Origin: Paenibacillus sp. JCM 10914
GTDB lineage: Bacteria; Bacillota; Bacilli; Paenibacillales; Paenibacillaceae
Reading direction: 5' to 3'
Assembly: GCF_001315105.1 (NCBI RefSeq)
Contig: NZ_BAZR01000006.1
Location: forward strand, 183,760-247,759
DNA: 64,000 nt
Of the stretch, positions 1-9,046 are shown in pieces. Position numbers and translations under genes: made by a program. Numbering within the stretch: position 1 is the stretch's first letter; the number at the start of each line of letters is the position of its first letter. The notes below the pieces were generated by a model. It worked only from the letters and a program-made list of their open reading frames with translations, was not told the DNA's origin and did no database searches.

Positions 1-2
1 AC

Positions 3-287
3 GATCAAGGTGGGAAAAAGGCATACAGGGCAACAAAATATACATCACAGGAATTAAGCAATAACTTCCAACCCATCTATAATGAATTGTATCGGGGAGA
101 TATTGTCCAACACGTTAATTCAGCGGGACATACGATCCATTCACAAATAGTAAATGGTTATGGGCCAGGCAACGATCTTAAAGTCGCACAACATTCTGTT
201 AACAACGGCACATGGAACAAGGATATCTCGCTAAAATCCTATGTCGCTTACGGCTCGTGGATTGTATCCATCAAAATTAAAAGCTAA
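3..287 (+). CDS. C-terminal part of an amidase-domain protein (5' end outside window)
   Basis: The reading frame is open from base 3 and ends at 287, so the start lies upstream of the window. The visible 94 residues include GDIVQHVNSAGHTIHS and KVAQHSVNN. This pattern fits the C-terminal part of the putative amidase domain family (Amidase_6) of Bacillus and Paenibacillus cell-wall proteins, where a GD(I/V)VQ segment and conserved His residues recur. The function is inferred from these short motifs only. The next gene starts 15 bases downstream, so the two may be cotranscribed. Confidence 0.55.
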   Translation, partial: DQGGKKAYRATKYTSQELSNNFQPIYNELYRGDIVQHVNSAGHTIHSQIVNGYGPGNDLKVAQHSVNNGTWNKDISLKSYVAYGSWIVSIKIKS

Positions 288-302
288 AGGAGCTGAGCAA
301 AG

Positions 303-833
303 TTGAAGAAAAGAACGTGGATCATTCTTTCTGTCTGCAGTGCTGTGGCCATTGCGGGGGGGACGTGGGCTAACATGAACGCGAATAAGATTAATGCTAA
401 CAGTCCATCCCTGCAAGAGAAGGTTTCATATGCAAATGAAAGCTATGAAGCACAGAAACAAATTGCTGATGCACCTGGAGCTACAACAGCCGATGAACAG
501 AAGCTTAAAGAACTGGGGAGCAGGGCCGGAGAATTAGAAGCTGAACTCCATCCATCAAGCGCCATTGACGAGTTTAACGAGGTTTTTGCAGGCTATAAAG
601 ACCTATACGCGATTGAAAGTGCCTATTATGCTGACCAGCAGAATTCCGAAGATCCGGCTGTGCAACGAGTTTTGATAGAGCTGGAGAAAAAAGGAGCATT
701 GATCGCTCAGTTCGAAAATCAGGCCCAAAGCCAAACGTTGAGTAAATCTGATGCTGGGGAATCCTTATTGGATCAGTTCATGGAAGCAACAAGTGAACTA
801 AATAAGGAGTTGTACCCGGAACAATATGAATAG
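303..833 (+). CDS. Hypothetical membrane-anchored or secreted protein
   Basis: 176 residues from a TTG start, preceded by AAAGGAG about 11 bases upstream. Residues 1-4 are basic and about 5-22 are hydrophobic, giving a signal peptide or N-terminal anchor with no clear lipobox. The rest is hydrophilic, rich in Glu, Gln and Ala, and likely helical or coiled-coil. I do not recognise the family. It follows the amidase fragment by 15 bases and may share its transcript. An extracytoplasmic location is inferred from the N-terminus. Confidence 0.7.
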   Translation: MKKRTWIILSVCSAVAIAGGTWANMNANKINANSPSLQEKVSYANESYEAQKQIADAPGATTADEQKLKELGSRAGELEAELHPSSAIDEFNEVFAGYKDLYAIESAYYADQQNSEDPAVQRVLIELEKKGALIAQFENQAQSQTLSKSDAGESLLDQFMEATSELNKELYPEQYE

Positions 834-921
834 GTACTAATCATGAAGTCCTGATTACTCGGCTAAATAGAAAGTCCCAGGGGAATCCTGTTGGGAAAAC
901 GAAGAAAAGGATGAGCCATTC

Positions 922-1317
922 GTGCATCCCCGTGTAAAAGTTTTCTTCCTTACCACATGCAGTCTAATCCTGTTCCTCTTCTGCATAGGGTCCGGTGCCC
1001 ACGCACAGAAACCGAAAGAGCTTGAGCTCGAACGGGCGCTGTTACAGCAGTTGCATCCTGTGATTCGCTCGTCGATGCAGGAGATTTTCCATGAACAGTA
1101 CCCGTTCTTCGCTTGTGAACGAATCGAATCGTTGAACGAGCAGGTGACGATGAAGGAAGAAGGGAATCATGCCCGTGCTGTGGACGCGATGCATGGGGCG
1201 CATTACTTCACCATAACGGTCTCCGTCTGCAAGACGAGCGGTGAAACCGTGGAGCTGTACTTAAAGAACGATACGTCGACGGCTGCCTATTACCTTGAAG
1301 GATTCAGGATCAAGTAG
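922..1317 (+). CDS. Small secreted protein, possibly DUF3888-like
   Basis: 131 residues from GTG. A strong signal peptide (about residues 5-28, ending GAHAQ) precedes a mature part with the pattern LLQQLHPVIRSSMQEIF and a C-terminal beta-rich segment. The layout recalls DUF3888 proteins of Bacillaceae, but the match is loose and no activity is known for that family. Two Cys residues in the mature part (FACER and VCKTS) could pair outside the cell. A strong hairpin follows and lies between this gene and the convergent permease. Confidence 0.6.
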   Translation: MHPRVKVFFLTTCSLILFLFCIGSGAHAQKPKELELERALLQQLHPVIRSSMQEIFHEQYPFFACERIESLNEQVTMKEEGNHARAVDAMHGAHYFTITVSVCKTSGETVELYLKNDTSTAAYYLEGFRIK

Positions 1318-1332
1318 CTGTGTGTATTGCAG

Positions 1333-1386
1333 GAACAAGGGGCAATCCCGGAAGTCGCATGACTTCCCATGGATTGCCCCTTGTGG
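1333..1386. terminator. Bidirectional terminator-like hairpin
   Basis: AACAAGGGGCAATCC pairs with GGATTGCCCCTTGT across a short internal segment. It sits between the plus-strand small secreted gene and the minus-strand permease and could end transcription from both sides. Confidence 0.7.
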
Positions 1387-1390
1387 CGCG

Positions 1391-3345
1391 TTATAAGGAT
1401 TCCTTAATCACACGCTTATAGAACAGGACGGACAACAGACCGAAGATGGAATATAGTCCGGTATATAGCAGCATGACGATCACCATCGGCATCCACAGCT
1501 CCGTGCCGAAGAAGAACCAGCCGGACTGGACCGCGAAGTAGCTGTGCGACAAACCCACGATCAGCGGAATCCCGAAATTGAACAGCTGTTTGAATTGAAT
1601 ACCGCGCAGCAGATTACTCTGAGTGAATCCGAGCTTTCGCAGAATCGTATAGTTCGGTCGTTCTTCCTCACCTTCATCCATCTGCTTGAAATAGAGGATA
1701 CAGCCCGAGGTGATGAGGAAGGTGAGTCCCAGGAAGCCGACGATGAACATGATCAGCCCCATGTTGCTCTTCTGGGTAATCAGCATTTCACGCTGGGACA
1801 GATTGCCGAATTGACCCTCAAGGTCAAGCTGTTTAAAGAGCATGTTGGCTTGGTCAAGCTTCGTGACATCAACAATATCGATACCGTGATAGACTTGGGG
1901 CAGCTCCTGGACGTCGGGATTCAGGTCAACGGATAAACGTTCGAATATTGTGTCGTCTACAATAGCCGTCGGTAAGCCGCCGCTGGAATACTGATAGGAA
2001 ATATAGGCGTCTTTGTTCAGGCCGATCAGTTCCTGCTGAATACGCTCCGTCTGCCCTCTGAATTCAATCTGGCCGCTATCCTGAATCGCATGAATTGCTC
2101 GATGGCGTCGCTTGAGCCCGTGAAGAGCACTTCTTCAGGAGTGACATCAAGGCCGGGGATGCTCTTATCGCTGAGCACTGGAATCGTCATCAGATTCGGA
2201 TCTCCATTCTTGCCTTCCACCTGTACGCCGATGGAACCGATGACCTGGGATACGTCGGTCTCGATTTGCAGAACTTCGCGCTCGATTTCCTTGAATTCGA
2301 TATCTTCCTCGATGAGTGCCTGCTTGAAGGCAGCTAAGTCGTCTGGCTTAGCCACGGCAAAATGATTCGGCACGCTCTGCTCGGAGGATTTCTCCGCTGA
2401 ATAGTAAGAAATGTAGCTGAGTGACAAGAGACCGATTGCAAGCGCAGACACGGTCGTAATAATCGTCAATAACAAGGCGTTCGATTTCATGCGAAACATG
2501 ATGGAGGACAGGGACAGTACTTCGTTCAGTGACAGATAACCGCCCTTGCTCTTGCGGATCGCATTGAAAATAAAGCTGACGGAGCCTTTATAGAACAAAT
2601 AAGTGCCGAAGATGACCGATCCCAGAATCAGGATCATGGCCAGAAACAATTCATTCATGGAGGTGAAATCGCCGCCGAAGAGCTTGGTCGACACGTAATA
2701 CCCCAGCCCGATCAGGCCAATGCCGGCAATGCCCATCAACACCTCCAGAATCGACATTTTCTTGATCTGGTTCTCCGTTGTGGATACTGCGCGGAAGAGT
2801 GATAAGATGCTCTGTCTCTTGATGAACGCATAGTTCATGATCATGATAAGCACGTAGATGGCGGCGAATACAATCACCGTCTGCAGCAATGCCTCCACCC
2901 TAAATGATAAGGATGCCTCAGTATCGACCCCCGTCACTTTAAACAATATCATCAGGATCAATCTGGAGGCTGCAAAGCCGGCGAAGATGCCAATCACCAT
3001 GGAGCCAAAATATAGAATGAGGTTCTCGGCGCTCAAGATTCGGAAGATGCGCCCCTTCGTTAATCCGATTAACTGGAACAATCCGATCTCTTTGCTCCGT
3101 CGTTTGATGAAGATGGTATTGGCGTACAGCAGGAAGATCGCCACGATTCCCACGAGCAATACCGAAGAGGCTCCAAGTGCGGCTCCGCCCTTAATGCTGC
3201 CCGCCGCTTCATCCATAGCAGGGTCATACTGCAGAGTGACAAACGAGAAGTACAAGCCCACGCTGAAGATCAACGCGAACACATAGAGATAATAGTTTTT
3301 GATATTTTTCTTCAGATTGCGGTAGATGAGGTCATTAATGTTCAT
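1391..3345 (-). pseudogene. BceB-type ABC transporter permease, broken by a frameshift
   Basis: This is the FtsX-domain permease of a Bce-type peptide-antibiotic module. The ATG at 3345 gives [14 protein letters not shown], the usual BceB start; a GTG nine bases upstream is also open. The first frame runs to 2026. Homologous sequence resumes in another frame from near 2090 (QDSGQIEFRGQTERIQQE) and continues to 1391. One extra base near 2085-2095 would give about 651 residues, the normal size (10 membrane helices with a large extracellular domain after helix 7). The break lies within the extracellular domain that recognises the peptide. No homopolymer marks the site. It may be a true mutation or a sequencing error. 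Confidence 0.85.
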
Positions 3346-4102
3346 ACTGGACACCGCCTAGCACGCCTTGCGTCTTGATGATGTCGTTGAAGAAGGCCTG
3401 TCTGCTCTGCTCTCCCTTGTTCAATTGGGTGTAAATCTGCCCGTCCTTGATGAATACGACACGGCTGCAGTAGCTGGCGGCTACGGGGTCATGGGTCACC
3501 ATAATGATCGTTGAGGAGATTTTTTGGTTCAAATCGCTAAGTTTGTTGAGCAGATCTGACGCCGATTTGGAATCGAGCGCTCCGGTTGGTTCATCCGCAA
3601 AAATAATGCTTGGATCATGAATGAACGCACGAGCCGCGGAGGTGCGCTGTTTCTGACCGCCGGAAATCTCGTTTGGATATTTGTTCGCAAGCTCATGGAT
3701 GCCAAGCTCGGTGGCGATGGTTTGAAATTTGCGATGAGCTTCTTTTTTGGATACGTTCTGGATCGATAAGGGAAGCAGAATATTTTCCTTCACGGTGAGG
3801 GTATCCAGCAAGTTATATTCCTGAAAAATAAATCCGAGATGATGTTTGCGGAATTCGGCTAGCTCCTTCTCCTTCATGCCGGTGAATTCCTTGCCTTCGA
3901 TCTTGATGCTGCCGAGGCTCACCTTATCGATAGAGGAGAGTACATTCAAGAGCGTGGTCTTACCTGAACCGGACGCGCCCATGATACTGACGAATTCTCC
4001 CTTCTCCACGCGAAGATCCACTCCCCGCAGAACGTCTTGTTTATTAAATTTATTGCCGTAGCTTTTATGAATTTGAGTCGCTTCAAGTATAGCCAATTTC
4101 AT
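3335..4102 (-). CDS. BceA-type ABC transporter ATPase
   Basis: 255 residues. Walker A is GASGSGKT (42-49), the Q-loop is at Q94, the signature is SGGQKQR (147-153) and Walker B is IIFADEPTG (166-174). This is a complete MacB/LolD-like ATPase of the BceA group. It would energise the permease downstream, with which it overlaps by about 11 bases, implying coupled translation. ACAAAGGAGTGA lies just before the ATG. A BceR-type operator lies about 85 bases upstream, so this gene and the permease form the inducible unit. The family removes cell-wall-active peptides such as bacitracin-type compounds from their targets; the specific ligand cannot be read from sequence. Confidence 0.92.
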   Translation of the reverse strand: MKLAILEATQIHKSYGNKFNKQDVLRGVDLRVEKGEFVSIMGASGSGKTTLLNVLSSIDKVSLGSIKIEGKEFTGMKEKELAEFRKHHLGFIFQEYNLLDTLTVKENILLPLSIQNVSKKEAHRKFQTIATELGIHELANKYPNEISGGQKQRTSAARAFIHDPSIIFADEPTGALDSKSASDLLNKLSDLNQKISSTIIMVTHDPVAASYCSRVVFIKDGQIYTQLNKGEQSRQAFFNDIIKTQGVLGGVQYEH

Positions 4103-4186
4103 TCACTCCTTTGTTGTCTCTGACTTCTATGATATAGGAGCGAAGGGCTTCTTCGCCTTCGATTGAACGAACAAATTGCAAAAGCA

Positions 4187-4204
4187 TGTGACATTGTTGT
4201 CACA
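4187..4204 (-). promoter_or_regulatory. BceR-type operator upstream of the ABC genes
   Basis: TGTGACATTGTTGTCACA is a perfect 7-base inverted repeat (TGTGACA/TGTCACA) with a 4-base spacer. This is the geometry of BceR binding sites in Bacillus. It overlaps the stop codon of the sensor kinase and lies upstream of the ATPase gene. A -10-like TATCAT lies nearer the start with no good -35, as expected for an activated promoter. Confidence 0.85.
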
Positions 4205-5204
4205 CGCCGGTTATTTGCAATACGTCGTTCTTGCGTGGAAACGTGAGGGTGAAGGCGGTTCCTTGACCGGAAGTCGAGGCGACAGCCACTTGAATACGAA
4301 GGGCATCCGCTACCTTTTGCGTTAAATATAGTCCCATGCCAGTGGCCGCATGGTCTTGGTGCTGTGTCGTGGACGTGAAGCCTCTGTCAAAAATCCGCGG
4401 TAAGTCCTGCGGATCGATGCCCCGACCTGAGTCCTGTACGAGCAATCGCACATGATCTCCCTCCATATAGCTCTCGATCACGATATCCGAAGTCTCGCTG
4501 TACTTCACGGCGTTCGTTAGCAATTGGCGGAGGATAAAACCGAGCCACTTCCCGTCCGTCAGCACTTCCGTCGCTTGAAGAGAGACGTCGAAGCCGATGC
4601 CTTTTTGCAGACACCATGACCGTAGTGCCCGTATCTCGGCATACAGAATCGGTTCCAGCGCCAAGCGCTCCATATACAGATCGTTCTGAATGAACGGGAT
4701 GCGCTTGTGATGGAGCTGCTGGTCCAGCAGATGATGGATCCGGAGCCACTCGTACATGAGCTGTGATTGGAGCGTGTCATCTTCCAGACGTTCGATCATC
4801 AGCCGCATCGTGGTCAGCGGAGTCTTCACTTCGTGAATCCAGGACAACAGCTCGTCCTTCTCCTGTTCCAGCTCCGTCCGATGTGCGGAGGTTTCCCGCT
4901 TGTAGCGCTCGGTTTGCAGCGTGAGGATGTCCATGGCGATGGCCTCGAATGGTCGTTCCGGTTCGCTGATCGATGCTAAATCGTAAGTATCGTCCCACAC
5001 TTGAAGGCTTTTGTAGAACTTGGTCTCCCGGTTGTACTGGACGAAGAGAAAGACCCCAAAGATGAGAATGGATAGAAAGACGATATAGAGCATCGGCAGG
5101 AACGGGATTTGGGCATCGATGGCTGCCACGAACAGGAGAAGAAACTGCAGGCACAGGAAGAACAGAATCCAGCTCAAACGTTCCCGGAGATAGACCATGA
5201 TCAT
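4200..5204 (-). CDS. BceS-type intramembrane-sensing histidine kinase
   Basis: 334 residues. Two membrane helices (about 11-30 and 36-56) are separated by only a few residues, so there is almost no extracellular sensor. This is the hallmark of intramembrane-sensing kinases that read transporter activity. The phospho-acceptor is H124 in SWIHEVKTPL. The ATP domain has LLTNAVKYS and VQDSGRGI, ending with the GMGLYL box. It overlaps the response regulator gene by 4 bases. The cognate transporter is directly downstream, although its permease is frameshifted here, which would also remove the flux sensor. Confidence 0.92.
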   Translation of the reverse strand: MIMVYLRERLSWILFFLCLQFLLLFVAAIDAQIPFLPMLYIVFLSILIFGVFLFVQYNRETKFYKSLQVWDDTYDLASISEPERPFEAIAMDILTLQTERYKRETSAHRTELEQEKDELLSWIHEVKTPLTTMRLMIERLEDDTLQSQLMYEWLRIHHLLDQQLHHKRIPFIQNDLYMERLALEPILYAEIRALRSWCLQKGIGFDVSLQATEVLTDGKWLGFILRQLLTNAVKYSETSDIVIESYMEGDHVRLLVQDSGRGIDPQDLPRIFDRGFTSTTQHQDHAATGMGLYLTQKVADALRIQVAVASTSGQGTAFTLTFPRKNDVLQITGV

Positions 5205-5902
5205 ATATGCACCTCTTCGGTAGCCATATAGCCTTGTCCCACCTTGGTTTCGATATAAGGGTCAAGGCCGATCGTCTCCAGTTTCTTGCGCAGCCGGTTC
5301 ACATTGACGGTCAGCGTATTGTCACTAACGAAGTGTTCGTTGTCCCATAAGTTCTTAATTAACTCATCCCGGCTTACGATTTCATTCTTGCGCTCAATCA
5401 GCAACTTGAGAATCAGCATTTCATTCTTGGTGAGCAAGGCAGCCCCATCTGGGGTGCTAATCGTATTCTTAACATATTCAACCGTTGCCCCTCGCCATAC
5501 CCTCAGCTCGGTCCGCTCGGCATTGTAGTTATACACGCGGCGAAGCGTAGCTTGGAGCTTGGCTACAAGCACTTCGAAATGAAACGGCTTCTGTATAAAA
5601 TCATCTGCACCAAGCTGCATGGACATCACCATGTCGGTCGGGTGGTCTCTCGAGGACAGGAAGATGATCGGTACATTGGAATGGGAACGGATCATGCGGC
5701 ACCAGTGAAAGCCGTCGAACTTGGGCAGTTGGATATCAATAATGACGAGGTCTGGATGCAGAGCTGTAAATTCTTGCAGGACCTGGCTGAAATCCTGTAC
5801 CCCATGCACGGTATACGACCACTGCGACAGTCGTTCCTTCACTTCCTGAAATAAGGTCACATCGTCTTCAATTAGCATAATGTTAAACAATGGGATCACC
5901 AC
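5201..5902 (-). CDS. BceR-type response regulator (OmpR family)
   Basis: About 233 residues. The receiver domain has acidic residues in MLIEDDV, phospho-acceptor D56 in IIDIQLPK and a conserved FIQKPF Lys. It is followed by a winged-helix DNA-binding domain ending TKVGQGYM. It is the first gene of the minus-strand Bce module and would activate the ATPase-permease unit through the 18-base operator at 4187. The start is uncertain: tandem GTG codons at 5902 and 5899 have a poor ribosome site, and an ATG inside NIMLIEDD would shorten the protein by 8 residues. Confidence 0.92.
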   Translation of the reverse strand: MVIPLFNIMLIEDDVTLFQEVKERLSQWSYTVHGVQDFSQVLQEFTALHPDLVIIDIQLPKFDGFHWCRMIRSHSNVPIIFLSSRDHPTDMVMSMQLGADDFIQKPFHFEVLVAKLQATLRRVYNYNAERTELRVWRGATVEYVKNTISTPDGAALLTKNEMLILKLLIERKNEIVSRDELIKNLWDNEHFVSDNTLTVNVNRLRKKLETIGLDPYIETKVGQGYMATEEVHI

Positions 5903-6015
5903 ACTTTGATGTATTTCGCATTTAATTCCCAGTGTATAGTAAATATCTATTATGCGCTATTCGTGATGGGGTTTATGAATAACGGCTATAGGATAGAGGA
6001 AGGGAGCTTATACAA

Positions 6016-6960
6016 ATGAATACACCGCGTAAAGGACGCGCTTATGCCGCCGTATTACTCTATACCCTGATTATTGGTTTCTCCTTCATGTTCGCCAAGA
6101 TGGCAATCACGATTGCAGATCCGCTGGATACGCTGGCGCACCGCTTTACGATCTCGCTTGCCGCTGCTTCCGCTGCACTGCTGATGACACGCAGACGCTT
6201 CAGATGGAGGAAGAAGGAGATGCTGGCCGTCATACCGCTGGCCGTGTTTTACCCACTCCTGTTCTTCATCCTGCAGACTTTGGGACTTGTTTATACCACT
6301 TCGGCCGAGGCCGGCATTATAAACGCTACCGTACCGATCTTCACGATGCTGCTTGCTTCACTGTTTCTGAAGGAGCATTCGAACGCGCTGCAAAAGTCTT
6401 TCACCGCCATATCGGTGGCGGGGGTTATCCTGATCTTTGTCTTGAAAGGCGTCTCATTGGCTTCTTCCAGTACGCTCGGCATTATCCTCATTCTGTTATC
6501 GGCCTTATCGACGTCCGTGTACACGGTCATGGCTCGCAGGCTGACCCAGAAGCAGTCCGTGCTTGATATTACGTTTATGATGTCTCTGCTCGGATTTGTC
6601 ACGTTCAATGTTATATCCGTATCAAGACACGCTGCCGTGGGAAATGTATCTCAATATTTCGCTGCTTTTTCCCATCCGACTTTCGTATGGTCAGTTCTCT
6701 ATCTGGGGGTGTTGGCGTCACTTGGAACCTCGCTGCTGGCGAACTATACTTTGTCCCAGCTTGAAGCTTCGCGTATGTCCATCTTTAATAATCTGTCGAC
6801 CATCATTACCATCTTCGCTGGCGTACTCTTTCTGCAGGAACAGATTGCGTACTATCATATCCTAGGAGCAGTGCTAGTCATTACTGGCGTGATCGGCGTC
6901 AGTCTGGCGGGACATCATAAGTCTCGATCAGCGGTCATAAGGTCCATTCAGAAAAATTGA
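6016..6960 (+). CDS. EamA/DMT family transporter
   Basis: 314 residues with about ten hydrophobic helices arranged as two EamA repeats (roughly 10-140 and 155-300). Members export small metabolites or amino acids; the substrate cannot be predicted. AAGGGAGC lies 9-10 bases before the ATG. The gene is divergent from the Bce module and stands alone: a promoter for the next gene lies about 80 bases past its stop. Confidence 0.88.
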   Translation: MNTPRKGRAYAAVLLYTLIIGFSFMFAKMAITIADPLDTLAHRFTISLAAASAALLMTRRRFRWRKKEMLAVIPLAVFYPLLFFILQTLGLVYTTSAEAGIINATVPIFTMLLASLFLKEHSNALQKSFTAISVAGVILIFVLKGVSLASSSTLGIILILLSALSTSVYTVMARRLTQKQSVLDITFMMSLLGFVTFNVISVSRHAAVGNVSQYFAAFSHPTFVWSVLYLGVLASLGTSLLANYTLSQLEASRMSIFNNLSTIITIFAGVLFLQEQIAYYHILGAVLVITGVIGVSLAGHHKSRSAVIRSIQKN

Positions 6961-7037
6961 ATATTAACCAAACTCTCCATATGAATTAAGGCCATCCCAT
7001 ACAAGAATATTCGTATCACTTGCCTAGCGGAAGTATC

Positions 7038-7081
7038 TTGATTAATTAGGTATTACCTAATAAAATAAGGTAATACCTAAT
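7038..7081 (+). promoter_or_regulatory. Promoter embedded in a double palindromic operator
   Basis: TTGATT (7038-7043), a 17-base spacer and TAAAAT (7061-7066) form a good sigma-A promoter. ATTAGGTATTACCT (7045-7058) and AGGTAATACCTAAT (7068-7081) are perfect inverted copies. Each also contains its own AGGTA-n-TACCT palindrome. One copy fills the promoter spacer and the other covers the expected transcription start, so a bound regulator would block transcription. Confidence 0.75.
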
Positions 7082-7106
7082 ATTTCGGATATCGGAGGCG
7101 GGAGTT

Positions 7107-7877
7107 TTGCTCGTATGGATGCTACGGAATGTCATGGCCGATAGAGGGATATGGTCCGGGGCGGCGTTAGCCCGATTGATGAAGCAGAAGGCGAACTACA
7201 GTCTTTCGGCTGCATCGATTAGCGCCTTGCTGAACGGTCAGCCGCGGCAGATGAAGGCGGAGACGTTAGACGCTCTTTGTACGACTTTATCTTGTACCCC
7301 AAGTGAGTTGTGGTATATACACCACCATCCAAAACCAGGGAGGCTTAACAAAAGCATGACAGTAAGAACGATAGTGCCGTTTGGCGACCCTATTCTGCGT
7401 AAGACCGCTCGTCCGGTGGACAACGTGAATACCAGGGTCGTGAAGATACTGGATGATATGGCAGAGACACTGTACGATCGTGAAGGTCGCGCGGGTCTTG
7501 CTGCGCCTCAGATCGGGATCTTGCGCAGGTTGGTTGTGATGGACTGCGGAGAAGGATTGATTGAACTGATTAATCCCGAGATTGTGGAGACGGACGGGGA
7601 GCAGCAGCTCGGCCCCGAAGCCTGTCTGTCCTATCCAGGGTATTATGGCTATGTGAAGCGGGCTGAACGGGTGATTGTGAAGACGTTGAACCGTAAAGGG
7701 GAGACGATCTTGTTAGAGGGAGAAGGTTATCTGGCCAGATGCATGCAGCATGAGATCGATCATCTGAATGGCGTATTGTTCGTTGATCATATTCAGGATG
7801 AGTGGCTCTATCATGAGGAGACTCATCGCCGAATCGAATTGCTACCGGTGCTCGGATTATCGAATACAGGAACATGA
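7107..7877 (+). CDS. HTH (XRE-like) domain fused to peptide deformylase
   Basis: 256 residues in one open frame from TTG, with GGAGGCGGGAG just upstream. Residues 1-75 resemble the small HTH_26/YozG-type regulators (SAASISALLNGQPRQMKAET). From M84 the protein is a peptide deformylase with GLAAPQ (130-135), EACLS (171-175) and the metal motif HEIDH (215-219). All three catalytic motifs are present, so the enzyme should remove N-formyl groups from nascent proteins. An ATG at 7356 with GGGAGG 12 bases upstream could start a normal 173-residue deformylase. The gene may thus make a fusion, a separate enzyme, or both. The HTH part could bind the palindromes upstream. Confidence 0.85.
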   Translation: MLVWMLRNVMADRGIWSGAALARLMKQKANYSLSAASISALLNGQPRQMKAETLDALCTTLSCTPSELWYIHHHPKPGRLNKSMTVRTIVPFGDPILRKTARPVDNVNTRVVKILDDMAETLYDREGRAGLAAPQIGILRRLVVMDCGEGLIELINPEIVETDGEQQLGPEACLSYPGYYGYVKRAERVIVKTLNRKGETILLEGEGYLARCMQHEIDHLNGVLFVDHIQDEWLYHEETHRRIELLPVLGLSNTGT

Positions 7878-7883
7878 AATGAT

Positions 7884-7911
7884 AAAAGGATGCCTTTCGG
7901 GTGTCCTTTTT
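7884..7911 (+). terminator. Rho-independent terminator after the deformylase gene
   Basis: AAAAGGATGCC pairs with GGTGTCCTTTT (two wobble pairs), followed by a T run. Confidence 0.65.
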
Positions 7912-7932
7912 CATTGCGTAGTCATAGTTCGT

Positions 7933-7979
7933 TTGACAGTAGTGAAAAGCTGTGTTAATATTATCTTAAATTAAAGATA
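7933..7979 (+). promoter_or_regulatory. Promoter with MhqR-like operator
   Basis: TTGACA (7933-7938), 17 bases, TATA-like TAATAT (7956-7961), then the palindrome TATCTTAAATTAAAGATA (7962-7979) directly at the transcription start. Its TATCT...AGATA arms match the operator type bound by MhqR of Bacillus, a MarR-family quinone-sensing repressor whose targets include ring-cleaving dioxygenases such as the gene downstream. No MhqR gene is in the window. Confidence 0.8.
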
Positions 7980-8053
7980 TATTAGTTCGAAATAATAATG
8001 CGTAACCGGCTTACTCATACTTTTGATAATACCAATACTGGAGGAGTATAATC

Positions 8054-9031
8054 ATGAATGGATTAAAGGGAATACATCATGTAACAGCGATTACCAGCAG
8101 CGCGGAGAAGAACTATGAGTTTTTCACTTATGTACTCGGCATGCGCCTTGTGAAGAAGACTGTGAATCAGGATGATATTCAGACATATCATTTGTTTTTC
8201 GCCGATGATAGAGGAAATGCGGGAACGGACATGACATTCTTTGATTTCCCCGGCATTCCGAAAGGTCGACACGGTACGGATGAGATTTACAAGACTTCAT
8301 TCCGTGTTCCAGACGATGCGGCACTCGACTATTGGGTGAAACGATTGGACCGGCTGGCAGTGAAGAATTATGGCATTAAGGAGCTGTTTGGTAAGAAGAC
8401 GCTGTCCTTCGTGGACTTTGACGATCAGCACTATCAACTGATCTCGGATGAGAACAATCAGGGCATAGCATCAGGAACGCCATGGCAGAAGGGGCCGATT
8501 CCGCTGGAGTATGCGATTACGGGGCTGGGTCCGATATTTGTCCGAGTATCAAATTTCGATCATTTCAAGGAAATGATGGAGACGGTACTGGAATTTAAGG
8601 AGATTGGCAAGGAAGGCGCACTGCATCTGTTTGAAGTGGGCGAGGGAGGTAACGGGGCACAGGTGGTTGTGGATTATAATGCCGTGTTGCCGCGCAGTAT
8701 CCAAGGCTTTGGTACAGTTCACCATGCGGCCTTCCGTGTAGAGGATCGGAATGTTCTGGAGCACTGGATCAAACGACTGGATGACTTCCAGTATCATACG
8801 TCGGGGTTTGTAGACCGCCATTTTTTCCAGTCACTGTATGCACGTGTCGCACCGCAAATCCTGTTCGAATTCGCCACAGATGGACCGGGATTTATGGGCG
8901 ATGAGCCATATGAAACACTGGGTGAGAAGCTTTCCCTCCCACCATTCCTGGAGCCGAAGCGTGAGCAGATCGAGCGGATGGTGCGACCGATTGATACGGT
9001 GCGCAGTGATAAGGAATTCGCGAAGGAATAA
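8054..9031 (+). CDS. Ring-cleaving dioxygenase, VOC superfamily (MhqO/MhqA type)
   Basis: 325 residues with two vicinal-oxygen-chelate repeats, starting GIHHVTAITS and, near residue 220, GFGTVHHAAFRV. The likely metal ligands are His in these two motifs and Glu in LFEFATDGPGF. Relatives in Bacillus are induced by hydroquinones and catechol-type stress and open aromatic rings or conjugates. GGAGGAG precedes the ATG. The palindrome at the promoter fits MhqR control, which independently supports the assignment. The true substrate is not known. Confidence 0.9.
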   Translation: MNGLKGIHHVTAITSSAEKNYEFFTYVLGMRLVKKTVNQDDIQTYHLFFADDRGNAGTDMTFFDFPGIPKGRHGTDEIYKTSFRVPDDAALDYWVKRLDRLAVKNYGIKELFGKKTLSFVDFDDQHYQLISDENNQGIASGTPWQKGPIPLEYAITGLGPIFVRVSNFDHFKEMMETVLEFKEIGKEGALHLFEVGEGGNGAQVVVDYNAVLPRSIQGFGTVHHAAFRVEDRNVLEHWIKRLDDFQYHTSGFVDRHFFQSLYARVAPQILFEFATDGPGFMGDEPYETLGEKLSLPPFLEPKREQIERMVRPIDTVRSDKEFAKE

Positions 9032-9046
9032 TTGCGAATTTATGAT

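Noticed and set aside
1544..1936. 130-codon plus-strand ORF
   Set aside because: It lies opposite the second half of the BceB-type permease, has no ribosome site and an acidic, low-complexity composition typical of an antisense frame.
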